Shown here in pieces: positions 5,720-12,779 of a stretch of 13,418 nt of DNA (the stretch's first letter is position 1; the number at the start of each line of letters is the position of its first letter). The stretch spans positions 1 through 13,418 of the forward strand of contig NZ_DAIUCK010000091.1 in assembly GCF_036846205.1 (NCBI RefSeq). Reading direction: 5' to 3'. The position numbers and the translations under genes are program-made. This DNA comes from Rhabdothermincola sp036846205 (GTDB lineage Bacteria > Actinomycetota > Acidimicrobiia > Acidimicrobiales > Acidimicrobilacustridaceae). The notes under the pieces were generated by a model. The model made no database searches, was not told the origin of the DNA, and was given only the letters and a program-made list of their open reading frames with translations.

Positions 5720-7141
5720 TCAGCGTGACGCGTGGACCGGTGGGAGCCGGTCGTGCCAGGGCAGCGCCTGCTCGAGCTGGGCGGCGAGCCGGAGGAGCAG
5801 GTCTTCGCGGCCTTGCACCGCGATGAACTGGACACCGATCGGGAGGCCCGAGTGGTCCTGGTGCAGCGGCAGGGAGATCGCCGGCTGCCCACTCAGGTTC
5901 CACGGCAGCGTGTAGGCCACCAGGCGGGCGCCGGTCGGGCCGCCGAGTTCGCCCAGCGGCGGAGGTGGCTCGGGGAGGGTGGGGGTGACCAGCACGTCCC
6001 ACCCAGCCGCCCACCAGGCCGCCGCCTGCCGGGACCAGCGCTGCGTGGCGTCCAGGCAGGCGAGGTACCGAGCGGCGGTGACGGACCGGCCGATCTCCGC
6101 CATCGCCCACGTGGCGGGCTCCACGTCGTCCTCGCCGATGATCCGGCCGGTGCGGGCCGACCAGCGGTCGAGCTCGCGGGCCGCGAACACCGGGAACATC
6201 AGCAGGGCGTCGTCGAGGCTGAGGTCCAAGGCGTCGGGGGCCGACCAGTCCACGCGGTGGCCGAGGTCCTCCAGCGCCTGTCCGGTCCGCTCCACCGCGG
6301 CCCGGCACGCGCTGTGGGGCTCGCCGCCCGGCGCGGGCAGCTCCACCCGAAGCCCGATGCGCAGCGAGCCGGGATCCGCGCCGAGCTCGTCGAGGAACGG
6401 GCGCGCCGGCGGGGGCGCGGTGTAGGGATCACCCGGTGCGGACCCGGCGATGCGGTCCAGCACGGCCGCGGTGTCGCGCACGGTGCGGGTGAGCACGCCC
6501 TCGTGGGTGGTCGGTCCCCACAGCTCGCCCAGCGACGGTGCCAGCGAGGTCCGGGCCCGGGTGGGCTTGAGACCGACCAGGCCGCACGCGCTGGCGGGGA
6601 TGCGGATCGAGCCGCCCATGTCGTTGCCGTGGGCGACGGGCACCATGCCCGAAGCCACCGCGGCCGCGCTGCCACCGCTGGACCCGCCGGGTGAGCGGGA
6701 GGGATCCCAGGGGTTTCGCGTCGGGCCGTAGGCGACGGGCTCGGTGGTGTCGGAGAAGGCGAGCTCGGGGAGGTTCGTCTTGCCGATGATCGACAGCCCG
6801 GCGTCGCGGAACCGGGTGACCAGCCAGGCGTCTTCGTCTTCGGTCCATCCGAGGTCCCGCAGGAACCGCATGCCGAGGTGGTAGGGGTCGCCCGCGGAGT
6901 GCGCGACCGCGTCCTTGAGGCCCATCGGCACGCCGGCGAAGGGGCGCGCCGCCAGATCGGGATCGCGCCGGGCCTGGTCGCGGGCCTTGTCGAAGAGGGG
7001 ATGGATGATCGCGTTCAACCGCGGGTTCAGGCGCTCGACGCGCTCGATGGCGGCTTCGACGAGCTCCAGCGGGGTGCAGGCGCCCGAGCGCACCAGCTCG
7101 GCCTGCCCGGTGGCGTCGAGCAGGGAGAGGTCGTCTCGCAC
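5720..7141 (-). CDS. Amidase-signature-family hydrolase
   Basis: A 473-residue serine amidohydrolase with the complete Ser-cisSer-Lys triad. Lys76 lies in GVPMGLKDAVAHS, Ser154 in the Gly/Ser-rich stretch SPGGSSGGSAAA and the nucleophile Ser178 in GNDMGGSIRIPAS. The 24-residue spacing between the two serines is that of the family. The GNDMGGSIRIPAS version of the motif recalls the NylA-type 6-aminohexanoate cyclic-dimer hydrolase group rather than GatA, and nothing here suggests a GatCAB partner. It would hydrolyse amide bonds of small or cyclic amides in the cytoplasm; the substrate is not known. The GTG at 7141 is supported by TAGGGT (7149-7154) 7 bases upstream and by the short 65-base gap to the divergent mutase gene. 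It leads the amidase/VOC operon and possibly includes the 4405-5007 gene. Confidence 0.9.
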   Translation of the reverse strand: MRDDLSLLDATGQAELVRSGACTPLELVEAAIERVERLNPRLNAIIHPLFDKARDQARRDPDLAARPFAGVPMGLKDAVAHSAGDPYHLGMRFLRDLGWTEDEDAWLVTRFRDAGLSIIGKTNLPELAFSDTTEPVAYGPTRNPWDPSRSPGGSSGGSAAAVASGMVPVAHGNDMGGSIRIPASACGLVGLKPTRARTSLAPSLGELWGPTTHEGVLTRTVRDTAAVLDRIAGSAPGDPYTAPPPARPFLDELGADPGSLRIGLRVELPAPGGEPHSACRAAVERTGQALEDLGHRVDWSAPDALDLSLDDALLMFPVFAARELDRWSARTGRIIGEDDVEPATWAMAEIGRSVTAARYLACLDATQRWSRQAAAWWAAGWDVLVTPTLPEPPPPLGELGGPTGARLVAYTLPWNLSGQPAISLPLHQDHSGLPIGVQFIAVQGREDLLLRLAAQLEQALPWHDRLPPVHASR

Positions 7142-7148
7142 CGCGAGG

Positions 7149-7154
7149 ACCCTA
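7149..7154 (-). promoter_or_regulatory. -10 box for leaderless amidase gene
   Basis: TAGGGT on the minus strand ends exactly 7 bases before the GTG at 7141, the same hexamer and distance as at the isomerase gene. No Shine-Dalgarno sequence and no clear -35 box. Confidence 0.5.
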
Positions 7155-7206
7155 CCGGCACCTCGAGGTCCTCGCCCGAGGCCAGCCGCGAGCAGACTGA
7201 GGGGCC

Positions 7207-8919
7207 GTGCTCGACGCCGAGCTGATCCGACGCGTGCGGGCCTGGCAGGCCACCGATCCCGATCCCGAGACCCGGGCCGAGCTCGACGCGCTGGTGGCGG
7301 CGGGGGACGAGGACGGGCTGCGTGACCGGTTCGACCACCGGCTCGAGTTCGGCACCGCTGGCTTGCGGGCGGAGATGGGTGCCGGACCGAACCGCATGAA
7401 CCGGGTGGTGGTCCGCCGGGCCGCCACGGGGTTGATGCGCTACCTCGGCGCCGGCCGGAAGGTCGTCGTCGGCTACGACGCTCGGCGCAAGTCGGACGAG
7501 TTCGCGCTCGAGACCGCGAGGGCGGTGGCGGCAGCGGGCGGGGTGGCGGTCCTGTTCCCCCGGCCGGTGCCGACGCCGCTGGTGGCGTTCGCGGTCCGGC
7601 TGCTCGGTGCCGACGCGGGGGTGATGTGCACCGCCAGCCACAACCCGCCGGCCGACAACGGTTTCAAGGTGTACCTGGGTGACGGCGCGCAGATCGTGCC
7701 CCCGGTGGATCGCCAGATCGCGGCCGCGATCGACGAGCTCGACGAGATCGACGGCGGGGGCACCCCGGTGTTGCTCGAGGTGCCTGGCGGTGACGGTGAG
7801 GAGGACTCCCGCGGCATCCGCCAGGCGGGCAGCGACGTCGTCGACGCGTACGTCGAGCGGGCGGTGAGCCGACTCGGTGGCGGCCCGCGCAACGTGTCGA
7901 TCGTCTACACGCCCCTGCACGGCGTCGGGCTCGACGTCACGGAGCGGGTGTTCGCCGCCGCGGGCTTCGAACCGCTGCACGTGGTGGCCGCGCAGGCGGC
8001 GCCCGATCCGGCCTTCCCGACCACGCCCTACCCCAACCCCGAGGAAGACGGGGTGCTCGACCTGGCCTACGGCCAGGCAGAGGAGGTCGGCGCGGACCTG
8101 GTGCTCGCCCACGACCCCGACGCGGACCGCTTGGGCGTGGCGGTCCGCGGGCGCGACGGGCGCTGGCGGCGATTGACGGGCGATCAGGTGGGTGCGCTGC
8201 TGGCCGACCATCGGCTTCGCCGCACCGACGGCGTGGCTGGTGAGCGACTGGTGGTCGACACGTTCGTCTCCTCCGGCCTGGTGGCGCGGCTCGCGGCCGC
8301 GCACGGCGTGCACCACGTCGAGACCCTGACGGGGTTCAAGTGGCTGATGCGCCCCGTGATCGCCCACCCCGAGTGGGAGCTGGTGCTGGCCTACGAGGAG
8401 GCACTCGGCTACGCCGTCGACGGCTACCTCCGGGACAAGGACGGCATCGCCGCGGCGTTGGCGTTCGCCGAGCTCGCCGCCGAGCTTCGCGCCGCTGGCC
8501 TCACCGTGTGGGACCGCCTCGAGCAGCTCGCCCGGCGTCACGGGCTGTTCGCCACCGCCACCTGGTCGTTCCGGTTCACCGGCTACGCCGCCCGGTCGAG
8601 GATCGATGCCCTGATGGCCGCCCTGCGGTCGTCGCCACCGGCGCGGCTCGGGCACCACGAGGTCCGCCGAGTGGAGGACCTCCTCGCCGGCGGGCGGCTC
8701 CCACCGGTCGACGCGGTGGTGCTCCACCTCGGCGGCGACGCTCGGCTGATCGCCCGGCCCAGCGGCACCGAGCCCAAGCTGAAGGTCTACGGGCGGGTGT
8801 GCCGGGCTGTCGGTGACGCACCGTCATCGCTGGCTCGGGCTGAAGCCGACGCGGCCCGCGAGCTCGAGTCGCTGCACGGCGCGGTCAGCTCCTACGTGGA
8901 TCGAACGGCCCATGGCTGA
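7207..8919 (+). CDS. Phospho-sugar mutase (phosphoglucomutase/phosphomannomutase family)
   Basis: A 570-residue alpha-D-phosphohexomutase of the long form (usual length about 550-590). All four signature loops are present: phosphoserine loop CTASHNP (141-147, Ser144), Mg-binding DPDADR (303-308), sugar-binding YEEALGY (396-402) and phosphate-binding RPSGTEPK (517-524). The N-terminal FGTAGLRAEMG (48-58) is typical of the PGM2-like/actinobacterial PmmB-like subgroup. It interconverts hexose- or pentose-1- and -6(5)-phosphates through a bisphosphate intermediate in the cytoplasm, feeding glycan or nucleotide-sugar synthesis; which sugar cannot be told from motifs. The GTG at 7207 is the start consistent with the divergent gap; an imperfect CAGACT (7193-7198) ends 8 bases upstream. 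The MBOAT gene follows after 72 bases, so the two may share a transcript. Confidence 0.92.
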   Translation: MLDAELIRRVRAWQATDPDPETRAELDALVAAGDEDGLRDRFDHRLEFGTAGLRAEMGAGPNRMNRVVVRRAATGLMRYLGAGRKVVVGYDARRKSDEFALETARAVAAAGGVAVLFPRPVPTPLVAFAVRLLGADAGVMCTASHNPPADNGFKVYLGDGAQIVPPVDRQIAAAIDELDEIDGGGTPVLLEVPGGDGEEDSRGIRQAGSDVVDAYVERAVSRLGGGPRNVSIVYTPLHGVGLDVTERVFAAAGFEPLHVVAAQAAPDPAFPTTPYPNPEEDGVLDLAYGQAEEVGADLVLAHDPDADRLGVAVRGRDGRWRRLTGDQVGALLADHRLRRTDGVAGERLVVDTFVSSGLVARLAAAHGVHHVETLTGFKWLMRPVIAHPEWELVLAYEEALGYAVDGYLRDKDGIAAALAFAELAAELRAAGLTVWDRLEQLARRHGLFATATWSFRFTGYAARSRIDALMAALRSSPPARLGHHEVRRVEDLLAGGRLPPVDAVVLHLGGDARLIARPSGTEPKLKVYGRVCRAVGDAPSSLARAEADAARELESLHGAVSSYVDRTAHG

Positions 8920-8991
8920 ACCGGCCACGCCGCTCGGCTAGCGTTCCACGCTCCGGCATCCGCCTGCTCCTCGGCCGAGTCGCCCACTCCG

Positions 8992-10476
8992 ATGCTGTTC
9001 CCGACCGTCGACTTCGCGATCTTCTTCGTGGTCGTGTTCACGGGCAACTGGCTGTTGCGACCGTTCCCGAAGCGGTGGCGCCTGTTCATCCTCGCCGCCA
9101 GCCTGATCTTCTACGGCTGGTTCCGCTGGTACTACGTGTTCCTCCTGCTGGGATCGATCGGGGTCAACTGGTTCTTCGGGCGGCAGATCTACGCGTCGCT
9201 CGGCCCCGACGGGCAGCGCACCACGGCCAGCAGGCGCCTGGTGCGGCTCGCCGTGCTGGTCAACCTCGGCGCGCTGGGGGTGTTCAAGTACACGGAGTTC
9301 GTGCTGTCGACCGGGAGCAGCTGGCTGAACCGCCTCGGCTTCGACCTCGACCCGCCGCTGCTCGGGATCGTGCTCCCCGTGGGCATCTCCTTCTTCACCT
9401 TCCAGGCCATCAGCTACGTGGTCGACATCGGGCGCGGCGAGTGGCGCAAGCCGATGCCGCTGCTCGACTTCGCGGTGTACCTGTCGTTCTTCGCGCACCT
9501 GGTCGCGGGGCCGATCGTGCGAGCCAGCGAGTTCGCCTGGCAGCTCGACACCCGCCCGGACCCCCGAGCGGTCGAGTCCTCGGAAGCGTTCATGCTGATC
9601 TTCCGCGGGCTGTTCAAGAAGGTCGTGATCTCCAGCTACATGGCGACCGTCGCGGATCCGGTCTTCCAGTTCCCGCAGGGGCACAGCAGCCTGGAGGTGC
9701 TGTTCGGCATCTACGCGTACGCGATCCAGATCTACGCCGACTTCAGCGGCTACACCGACATCGCCATCGGTGTGGCCCTCCTGCTCGGGATCCGCTTCCC
9801 GCAGAACTTCGACGCCCCGTACCGGTCGCGCTCGGTGCAGGAGTTCTGGCGGCGATGGCACATGACCCTGTCGCGGTGGCTGCGCGACTACCTGTACATC
9901 CCGCTCGGGGGCAACCGCAGCTCCCGGTTGGTGGCGATGTTCGATCCCGCTCGGGGGAACCAGCCCCGCAGGGGGTTCGTCTACCTCAACCTGATGCTCA
10001 CCATGCTGCTCGGTGGGCTCTGGCACGGTGCCAACTGGACCTTCGTCATCTGGGGGGCGATCCACGGTGGGGCGCTGATCGCCGAGCGGGTGGTCAAGGC
10101 CCGGTGGGCCGAGCGCGAGCCGCTAGGGGTGCCGCCGCGGGTGGTGGCGGTGCTCCAGTGGCTGCTCACGTTCCATGTCGTCGCGCTGGCCTGGGTGTTC
10201 TTCCGGGCGACGTCACTCGACGGGGCGCTCGCGGTGCTGGGCCAGCTGGTGCCGGTCACGGGGGGTGCCTCCTCGCTGGTGACCCCGTTGCTCGCGGCGA
10301 CCATCGTGGCGATGCTGGCCTCGCAGTTCGTGCCCCCGAGCATCCCGGAGCAGGCGCAGCGCGGCTTCGGCCGTCTGGCACCCGCCCTGCAGATCGGGCT
10401 GGTGGCCGCCGCGCTGGTCGGCATCAACGCGCTCGGGCCGGAGGGCATCGCCCCGTTCATCTACTTCCAGTTCTGA
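8992..10476 (+). CDS. MBOAT-family membrane O-acyltransferase (AlgI/DltB/PatA-like)
   Basis: A 494-residue polytopic membrane protein with about ten hydrophobic segments. Family signatures are SFFTFQAISYVVDI (133-146), YADFSGYTDIAIG (248-260), EFWRRWHMTLSRWLRDYLYI (284-303, His290) and GGLWHGANWTFVIWGAIHGG (341-360). The histidine of WHGANW (345) is the expected catalytic residue and His358 is also conserved. Such proteins pass acyl, usually acetyl, groups across the membrane onto surface polysaccharides such as alginate, teichoic acid or peptidoglycan. ATG 8992 is the only start in this frame after the mutase stop. A TAGCGT -10-like box lies at 8939-8944, which would give a leader of about 40 bases, and no Shine-Dalgarno sequence is evident. 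The SGNH gene starts 10 bases after the stop, the usual partner arrangement for O-acylation systems. Confidence 0.92.
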   Translation: MLFPTVDFAIFFVVVFTGNWLLRPFPKRWRLFILAASLIFYGWFRWYYVFLLLGSIGVNWFFGRQIYASLGPDGQRTTASRRLVRLAVLVNLGALGVFKYTEFVLSTGSSWLNRLGFDLDPPLLGIVLPVGISFFTFQAISYVVDIGRGEWRKPMPLLDFAVYLSFFAHLVAGPIVRASEFAWQLDTRPDPRAVESSEAFMLIFRGLFKKVVISSYMATVADPVFQFPQGHSSLEVLFGIYAYAIQIYADFSGYTDIAIGVALLLGIRFPQNFDAPYRSRSVQEFWRRWHMTLSRWLRDYLYIPLGGNRSSRLVAMFDPARGNQPRRGFVYLNLMLTMLLGGLWHGANWTFVIWGAIHGGALIAERVVKARWAEREPLGVPPRVVAVLQWLLTFHVVALAWVFFRATSLDGALAVLGQLVPVTGGASSLVTPLLAATIVAMLASQFVPPSIPEQAQRGFGRLAPALQIGLVAAALVGINALGPEGIAPFIYFQF

Positions 10477-10486
10477 TGTCGAGGCC

Positions 10487-11716
10487 GTGGCGGACGTGAG
10501 TGCTCCCACCGGCGAGCGACCGGTACCGTTGCCGCCCATGCAGGTGGCTGGGGACGTGGCGCCGTCGCGCGGGTCGGCCCGCTCGGCTCGTCGAGGTGCG
10601 GGCCCGTCGCTGCTGGGGCGCCTGGTCCGGGGCCAGCGGCCCGAGCGGCCGGGCACGATGCCGGCGGGCATCGTGCTGGTGGTGGTGGTCGTGGGGCTGC
10701 TGCTCGCCGCGCTGCTCAACGCGGACGCCACCCTGCGCAAGAGCAAGGCCCGGGGTGACGGGTTCCGCCAGCACGTGGCGCAGGCCGTCGCCGACGTCAG
10801 CGACGCAGTCGGGCTCAGCGGACCGCGCAACGCGCTCGACGAGGCGCTCGGGCGCCGCGCAGGAGGTGGGCCGAGCTACGAGGAACTGCTGGCCCAGAAG
10901 GAAGCGACCGAGGCCGAGGGCGGGCCGGCCACCACCGCGCCGCCCGTGTTGCGCCTGCGCACGCCCACACTCGCCGACCCGCTGAAGCTGTGGGTGGGCG
11001 GTGACTCCGTGGGCGGCTCGTTCGGGGTGCAGATGCAGCCCATCGCGGATTCCACCGGCCTGTTCAAAGCCACCCTCGACTACCAGCTCGGCACCGGCTT
11101 GATCCGCCCCGATTACTACAACTGGCCGGAGCACTTCGCGAAGGACGTGCTTCCCGGCCTCGACCCCGACGTCGTGGTCGTGATGTTCGGCGCCAACGAC
11201 GACCAGAACCTCGAGCTCGAGGGTGGTCGGGTGGTCAAGAAGTACACCCCGGAGTGGTATGCGGAGTACCGCCGCCGGGTCGGCGCCACGATGGACCTGT
11301 TGAAGAGCCCCGACAACGATCGCCTGGTGGTGTGGGTCGGTGCCGTGCCGGCAGGTCCGGGGTCGCAGATCTCGAACATGGACGTGCTCAACTACATCTA
11401 CTGGAGCGAGGCCCGGACGCGTCCGTGGGTCACCTACGTCGACACCTTCGCCATCCTCGGCGGGCCCGACCACACGTTCGCCAAGGAGGTCACCTACGCG
11501 GACGGCAAGCTGCGCGGCCCCTACCAGAAGGACAACCTGCACCTGAGCACCTGGGGTGCGCAGCGGCTGTCGTGGGCGACCCTGGCGCACATCGGCCGGT
11601 TCGTCGACCTCGGTGCCAGCAAGGTGCCGAACCCTCCCCCCTCGGAGACCGCGCCCGCCGACGTGGTCGAGCGGGAGGAGCTCCCCCGGCCGGAGAACAT
11701 GCCCGACGGGGTCTGA
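10487..11716 (+). CDS. Membrane-anchored SGNH/GDSL hydrolase, probable partner of the MBOAT protein
   Basis: Up to 409 residues: a basic cytoplasmic N-terminus, one membrane span (about 60-78), a linker with charged and Thr/Ala/Pro-rich parts, then an extracellular SGNH domain (about 165-375). Block I is LWVGGDSVGGSFG with nucleophile Ser174; LGTGLIRPDYYNW carries the block II glycine; FGANDDQN (235-241) is block III with Asn237; Asp349 and His352 (KDNLHLS) complete the triad. It resembles the DUF459/OafB-type acyltransferase-esterases that accept acyl groups from MBOAT or acyltransferase-3 proteins and pass them to, or remove them from, surface glycans. The C-terminal tail is Pro/Glu-rich. 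The start is uncertain: GTG 10487 sits just after the MBOAT stop, but ATG 10538 (17 codons in) has TACCGT ending 8 bases upstream and may be the true leaderless start. The membrane span is kept either way. Confidence 0.88.
   Translation: MADVSAPTGERPVPLPPMQVAGDVAPSRGSARSARRGAGPSLLGRLVRGQRPERPGTMPAGIVLVVVVVGLLLAALLNADATLRKSKARGDGFRQHVAQAVADVSDAVGLSGPRNALDEALGRRAGGGPSYEELLAQKEATEAEGGPATTAPPVLRLRTPTLADPLKLWVGGDSVGGSFGVQMQPIADSTGLFKATLDYQLGTGLIRPDYYNWPEHFAKDVLPGLDPDVVVVMFGANDDQNLELEGGRVVKKYTPEWYAEYRRRVGATMDLLKSPDNDRLVVWVGAVPAGPGSQISNMDVLNYIYWSEARTRPWVTYVDTFAILGGPDHTFAKEVTYADGKLRGPYQKDNLHLSTWGAQRLSWATLAHIGRFVDLGASKVPNPPPSETAPADVVEREELPRPENMPDGV
10524..10529 (+). promoter_or_regulatory. Possible internal -10 box for the SGNH gene
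   Basis: TACCGT fits TANNNT and ends 8 bases before in-frame ATG 10538. It would allow transcription of the SGNH gene separately from the MBOAT gene and decide between two starts. It lies inside the longer version of the reading frame, so it may be chance. Confidence 0.35.
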
Positions 11717-11764
11717 GCACTCCCGCCCGGCCGCGCACCCGGACCGTCGGACCCAGCGAACGGG

Positions 11765-12280
11765 TCAGGTCACGGTGAGGGTGGCGTGCATCCCGTGGGC
11801 CAGATGCGTCCGCCCGTCGGGCGCGTGGACCACGCAGAACAAGGTGTAGGTGCCCGGCTCGAGCACGAAGGTGGCGTCGCACGTCCGCCCGGGACCGAAC
11901 GCTTCGAGCTCGAAGGCTCCCGCCGCCTCGAGCGCCGCTTCGTCCGGTTCGCCGCCGGGCACGGTGGGCACGGGGCCTCCGCCGGGCAGGAAGGCGACCT
12001 CGTGGTCCTCGGTGCCGATGTTGTGCGCCACGAAAGTGACCGCGCCCGCTCGGGTCGCGGCGTGGTCGAGGTTGATCACGTAGTCGGCCAGCTCCACGTC
12101 GATCCGGTCGGTGGCGCCGGCGGCCAGCTCGGCACCGACCGGCTCGCAGGGGCGCCCGCTCGCGCCGGTGGTGGTGGCGCTGCTCTCGGTCGGTGCGTCG
12201 TCGCCGCACCCGGTGGTCCCCCAGGCGATGGCCACGGCCACCACCCCGACCAGAACTCGTCCGATGCCGACCTTCCTCAA
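11765..12280 (-). CDS. Cupredoxin-like lipoprotein
   Basis: A 171-residue exported protein. It starts MRKVGIGR, has a hydrophobic core and a lipobox-like TTGC with the lipidated Cys at 25, followed by a Thr/Ser/Ala linker. The domain ends in a plastocyanin-like copper site: His93 in NIGTEDHEVAF, Cys149 and His152 in YTLFCVVHAPDG, and Met164 in HLAHGMHATLTV. This is the type-1 blue copper ligand pattern, so an electron carrier or copper-binding protein at the outer face of the membrane is likely. Cys134 and Cys45 may form a disulfide. The start is taken as TTG 12280, not the in-frame GTG 12289. The bases AGGAGGTGATC (12284-12294) are fully complementary to the usual 16S rRNA 3' end and their AGGAGG core lies 8 bases before the TTG; the GTG is inside that ribosome site. 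The promoter carries a metal-regulator-like palindrome. Confidence 0.8.
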   Translation of the reverse strand: MRKVGIGRVLVGVVAVAIAWGTTGCGDDAPTESSATTTGASGRPCEPVGAELAAGATDRIDVELADYVINLDHAATRAGAVTFVAHNIGTEDHEVAFLPGGGPVPTVPGGEPDEAALEAAGAFELEAFGPGRTCDATFVLEPGTYTLFCVVHAPDGRTHLAHGMHATLTVT

Positions 12281-12283
12281 CTC

Positions 12284-12294
12284 GATCACCTCCT
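12284..12294 (-). promoter_or_regulatory. Extended perfect Shine-Dalgarno sequence deciding a TTG start
   Basis: AGGAGGTGATC on the minus strand matches the full anti-Shine-Dalgarno complement over 11 bases. The AGGAGG core (12289-12294) is 8 bases from TTG 12280, ideal spacing. It also creates a spurious in-frame GTG at 12289. The strongest ribosome site in the window. Confidence 0.8.
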
Positions 12295-12306
12295 GGATGG
12301 GAGGAG

Positions 12307-12336
12307 AAGTTAGGTATACCTAACAGATCAAGTCAA
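12307..12336 (-). promoter_or_regulatory. Promoter of the cupredoxin-like lipoprotein gene
   Basis: TTGACT (12331-12336) and TAACTT (12307-12312) on the minus strand are 18 bases apart. Transcription would start near 12300, giving a leader of about 20 bases that contains the Shine-Dalgarno sequence. The spacer is occupied by the 12309-12324 palindrome, which also covers part of the -10 box. Confidence 0.6.
12309..12324. promoter_or_regulatory. Perfect 16-bp palindrome, DtxR/IdeR/MntR-like operator
   Basis: GTTAGGTATACCTAAC is its own reverse complement. The half-site TTAGGT is the one found at the ends of DtxR/IdeR iron boxes (TTAGGTTAGSCTAACCTAA as I recall), but here the halves are 2 rather than 7 bases apart, so this may belong to a related metal regulator such as an MntR-type protein. 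Location between the -35 and -10 boxes implies repression of the lipoprotein gene. Symmetry and location are seen; regulator identity is inferred. Confidence 0.7.
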
Positions 12337-12377
12337 GGGGGACACAAACGTGGTGGTCAGGGCGAGGGTGGGTCCGA

Positions 12378-12743
12378 TCAATCGGGCTCGGCAGACGGGT
12401 GGCGGGCGGTCACCGTGGTGGTGATGCCACCCCGCACGTTCCAGTGGGTCTCCACGGTCATGCGCCGGGGTGCGATCGCCGCCACCAGGTCGTCGAGGAT
12501 CCGGTTGGTGACGTCCTCGTGGAAGTGCCCTTCGTCGCGGAAGCTCCACAGGTAGAGCTTGAGCGACTTGAGCTCCACGATCTTGCGGTCGGGCACGTAG
12601 GTGACCACGACGGTGGCGAAGTCGGGCTGGCCGGTCATCGGGCACAGGCAGGTCAGCTCGGGGGTCTCGCAGCGCACCTCATAGTCGCGTCCCGGGTGGG
12701 GGTTGTCGACGGCGACCAGGTCTCGGGAAGGGGTTGAGGGCAC
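12378..12743 (-). CDS. queF: NADPH-dependent preQ0 reductase QueF (type I)
   Basis: A 121-residue tunnelling-fold enzyme that reduces 7-cyano-7-deazaguanine (preQ0) to preQ1 in queuosine tRNA-modification synthesis in the cytoplasm. It has the catalytic Cys34 in TCLCPMTGQPDFA with Asp41 seven residues on, the QueF motif ELKSLK (57-62) and the substrate-binding His75-Glu76 in EGHFHEDV. The Cys-to-Asp and Cys-to-His spacings (7 and 41) equal those of Bacillus subtilis QueF (C55, D62, H96). The size fits the single-domain type I form. The GTG at 12743 is supported by TAGCGT (12750-12755), 6 bases upstream. No other queuosine gene is in the window. The next gene downstream on the same strand, the cupredoxin, has its own promoter. 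Confidence 0.95.
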   Translation of the reverse strand: MPSTPSRDLVAVDNPHPGRDYEVRCETPELTCLCPMTGQPDFATVVVTYVPDRKIVELKSLKLYLWSFRDEGHFHEDVTNRILDDLVAAIAPRRMTVETHWNVRGGITTTVTARHPSAEPD

Positions 12744-12749
12744 CCCGTG

Positions 12750-12755
12750 ACGCTA
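12750..12755 (-). promoter_or_regulatory. -10 box for leaderless queF
   Basis: TAGCGT on the minus strand ends 6 bases before the GTG at 12743, the spacing expected if transcription starts at the start codon. No Shine-Dalgarno sequence is present. Confidence 0.5.
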
Positions 12756-12779
12756 TCCGAGCGCGACCACCCCTCCGTC

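Noticed and set aside
7027..8727. A 566-codon open frame on the minus strand
   Set aside because: It is antisense to the phosphohexomutase, which has all its active-site motifs; the product is His/Arg/Gly-rich with no domain, as expected of a shadow frame in high-GC DNA.
8938..10065. A 375-codon open frame on the minus strand
   Set aside because: Antisense to the MBOAT gene; the product is a Glu/His/Arg/Pro-rich shadow translation without hydrophobic segments or motifs.
10476..10499. Seven-codon ATG frame overlapping the MBOAT stop
   Set aside because: It ends at once (MSRPWRT) and has no ribosome site of its own; probably chance.
11717..11764. Possible terminator between the convergent SGNH and cupredoxin genes
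   Set aside because: Only a 5-bp ACCCG/CGGGT pairing with a long loop was found, not better than chance.
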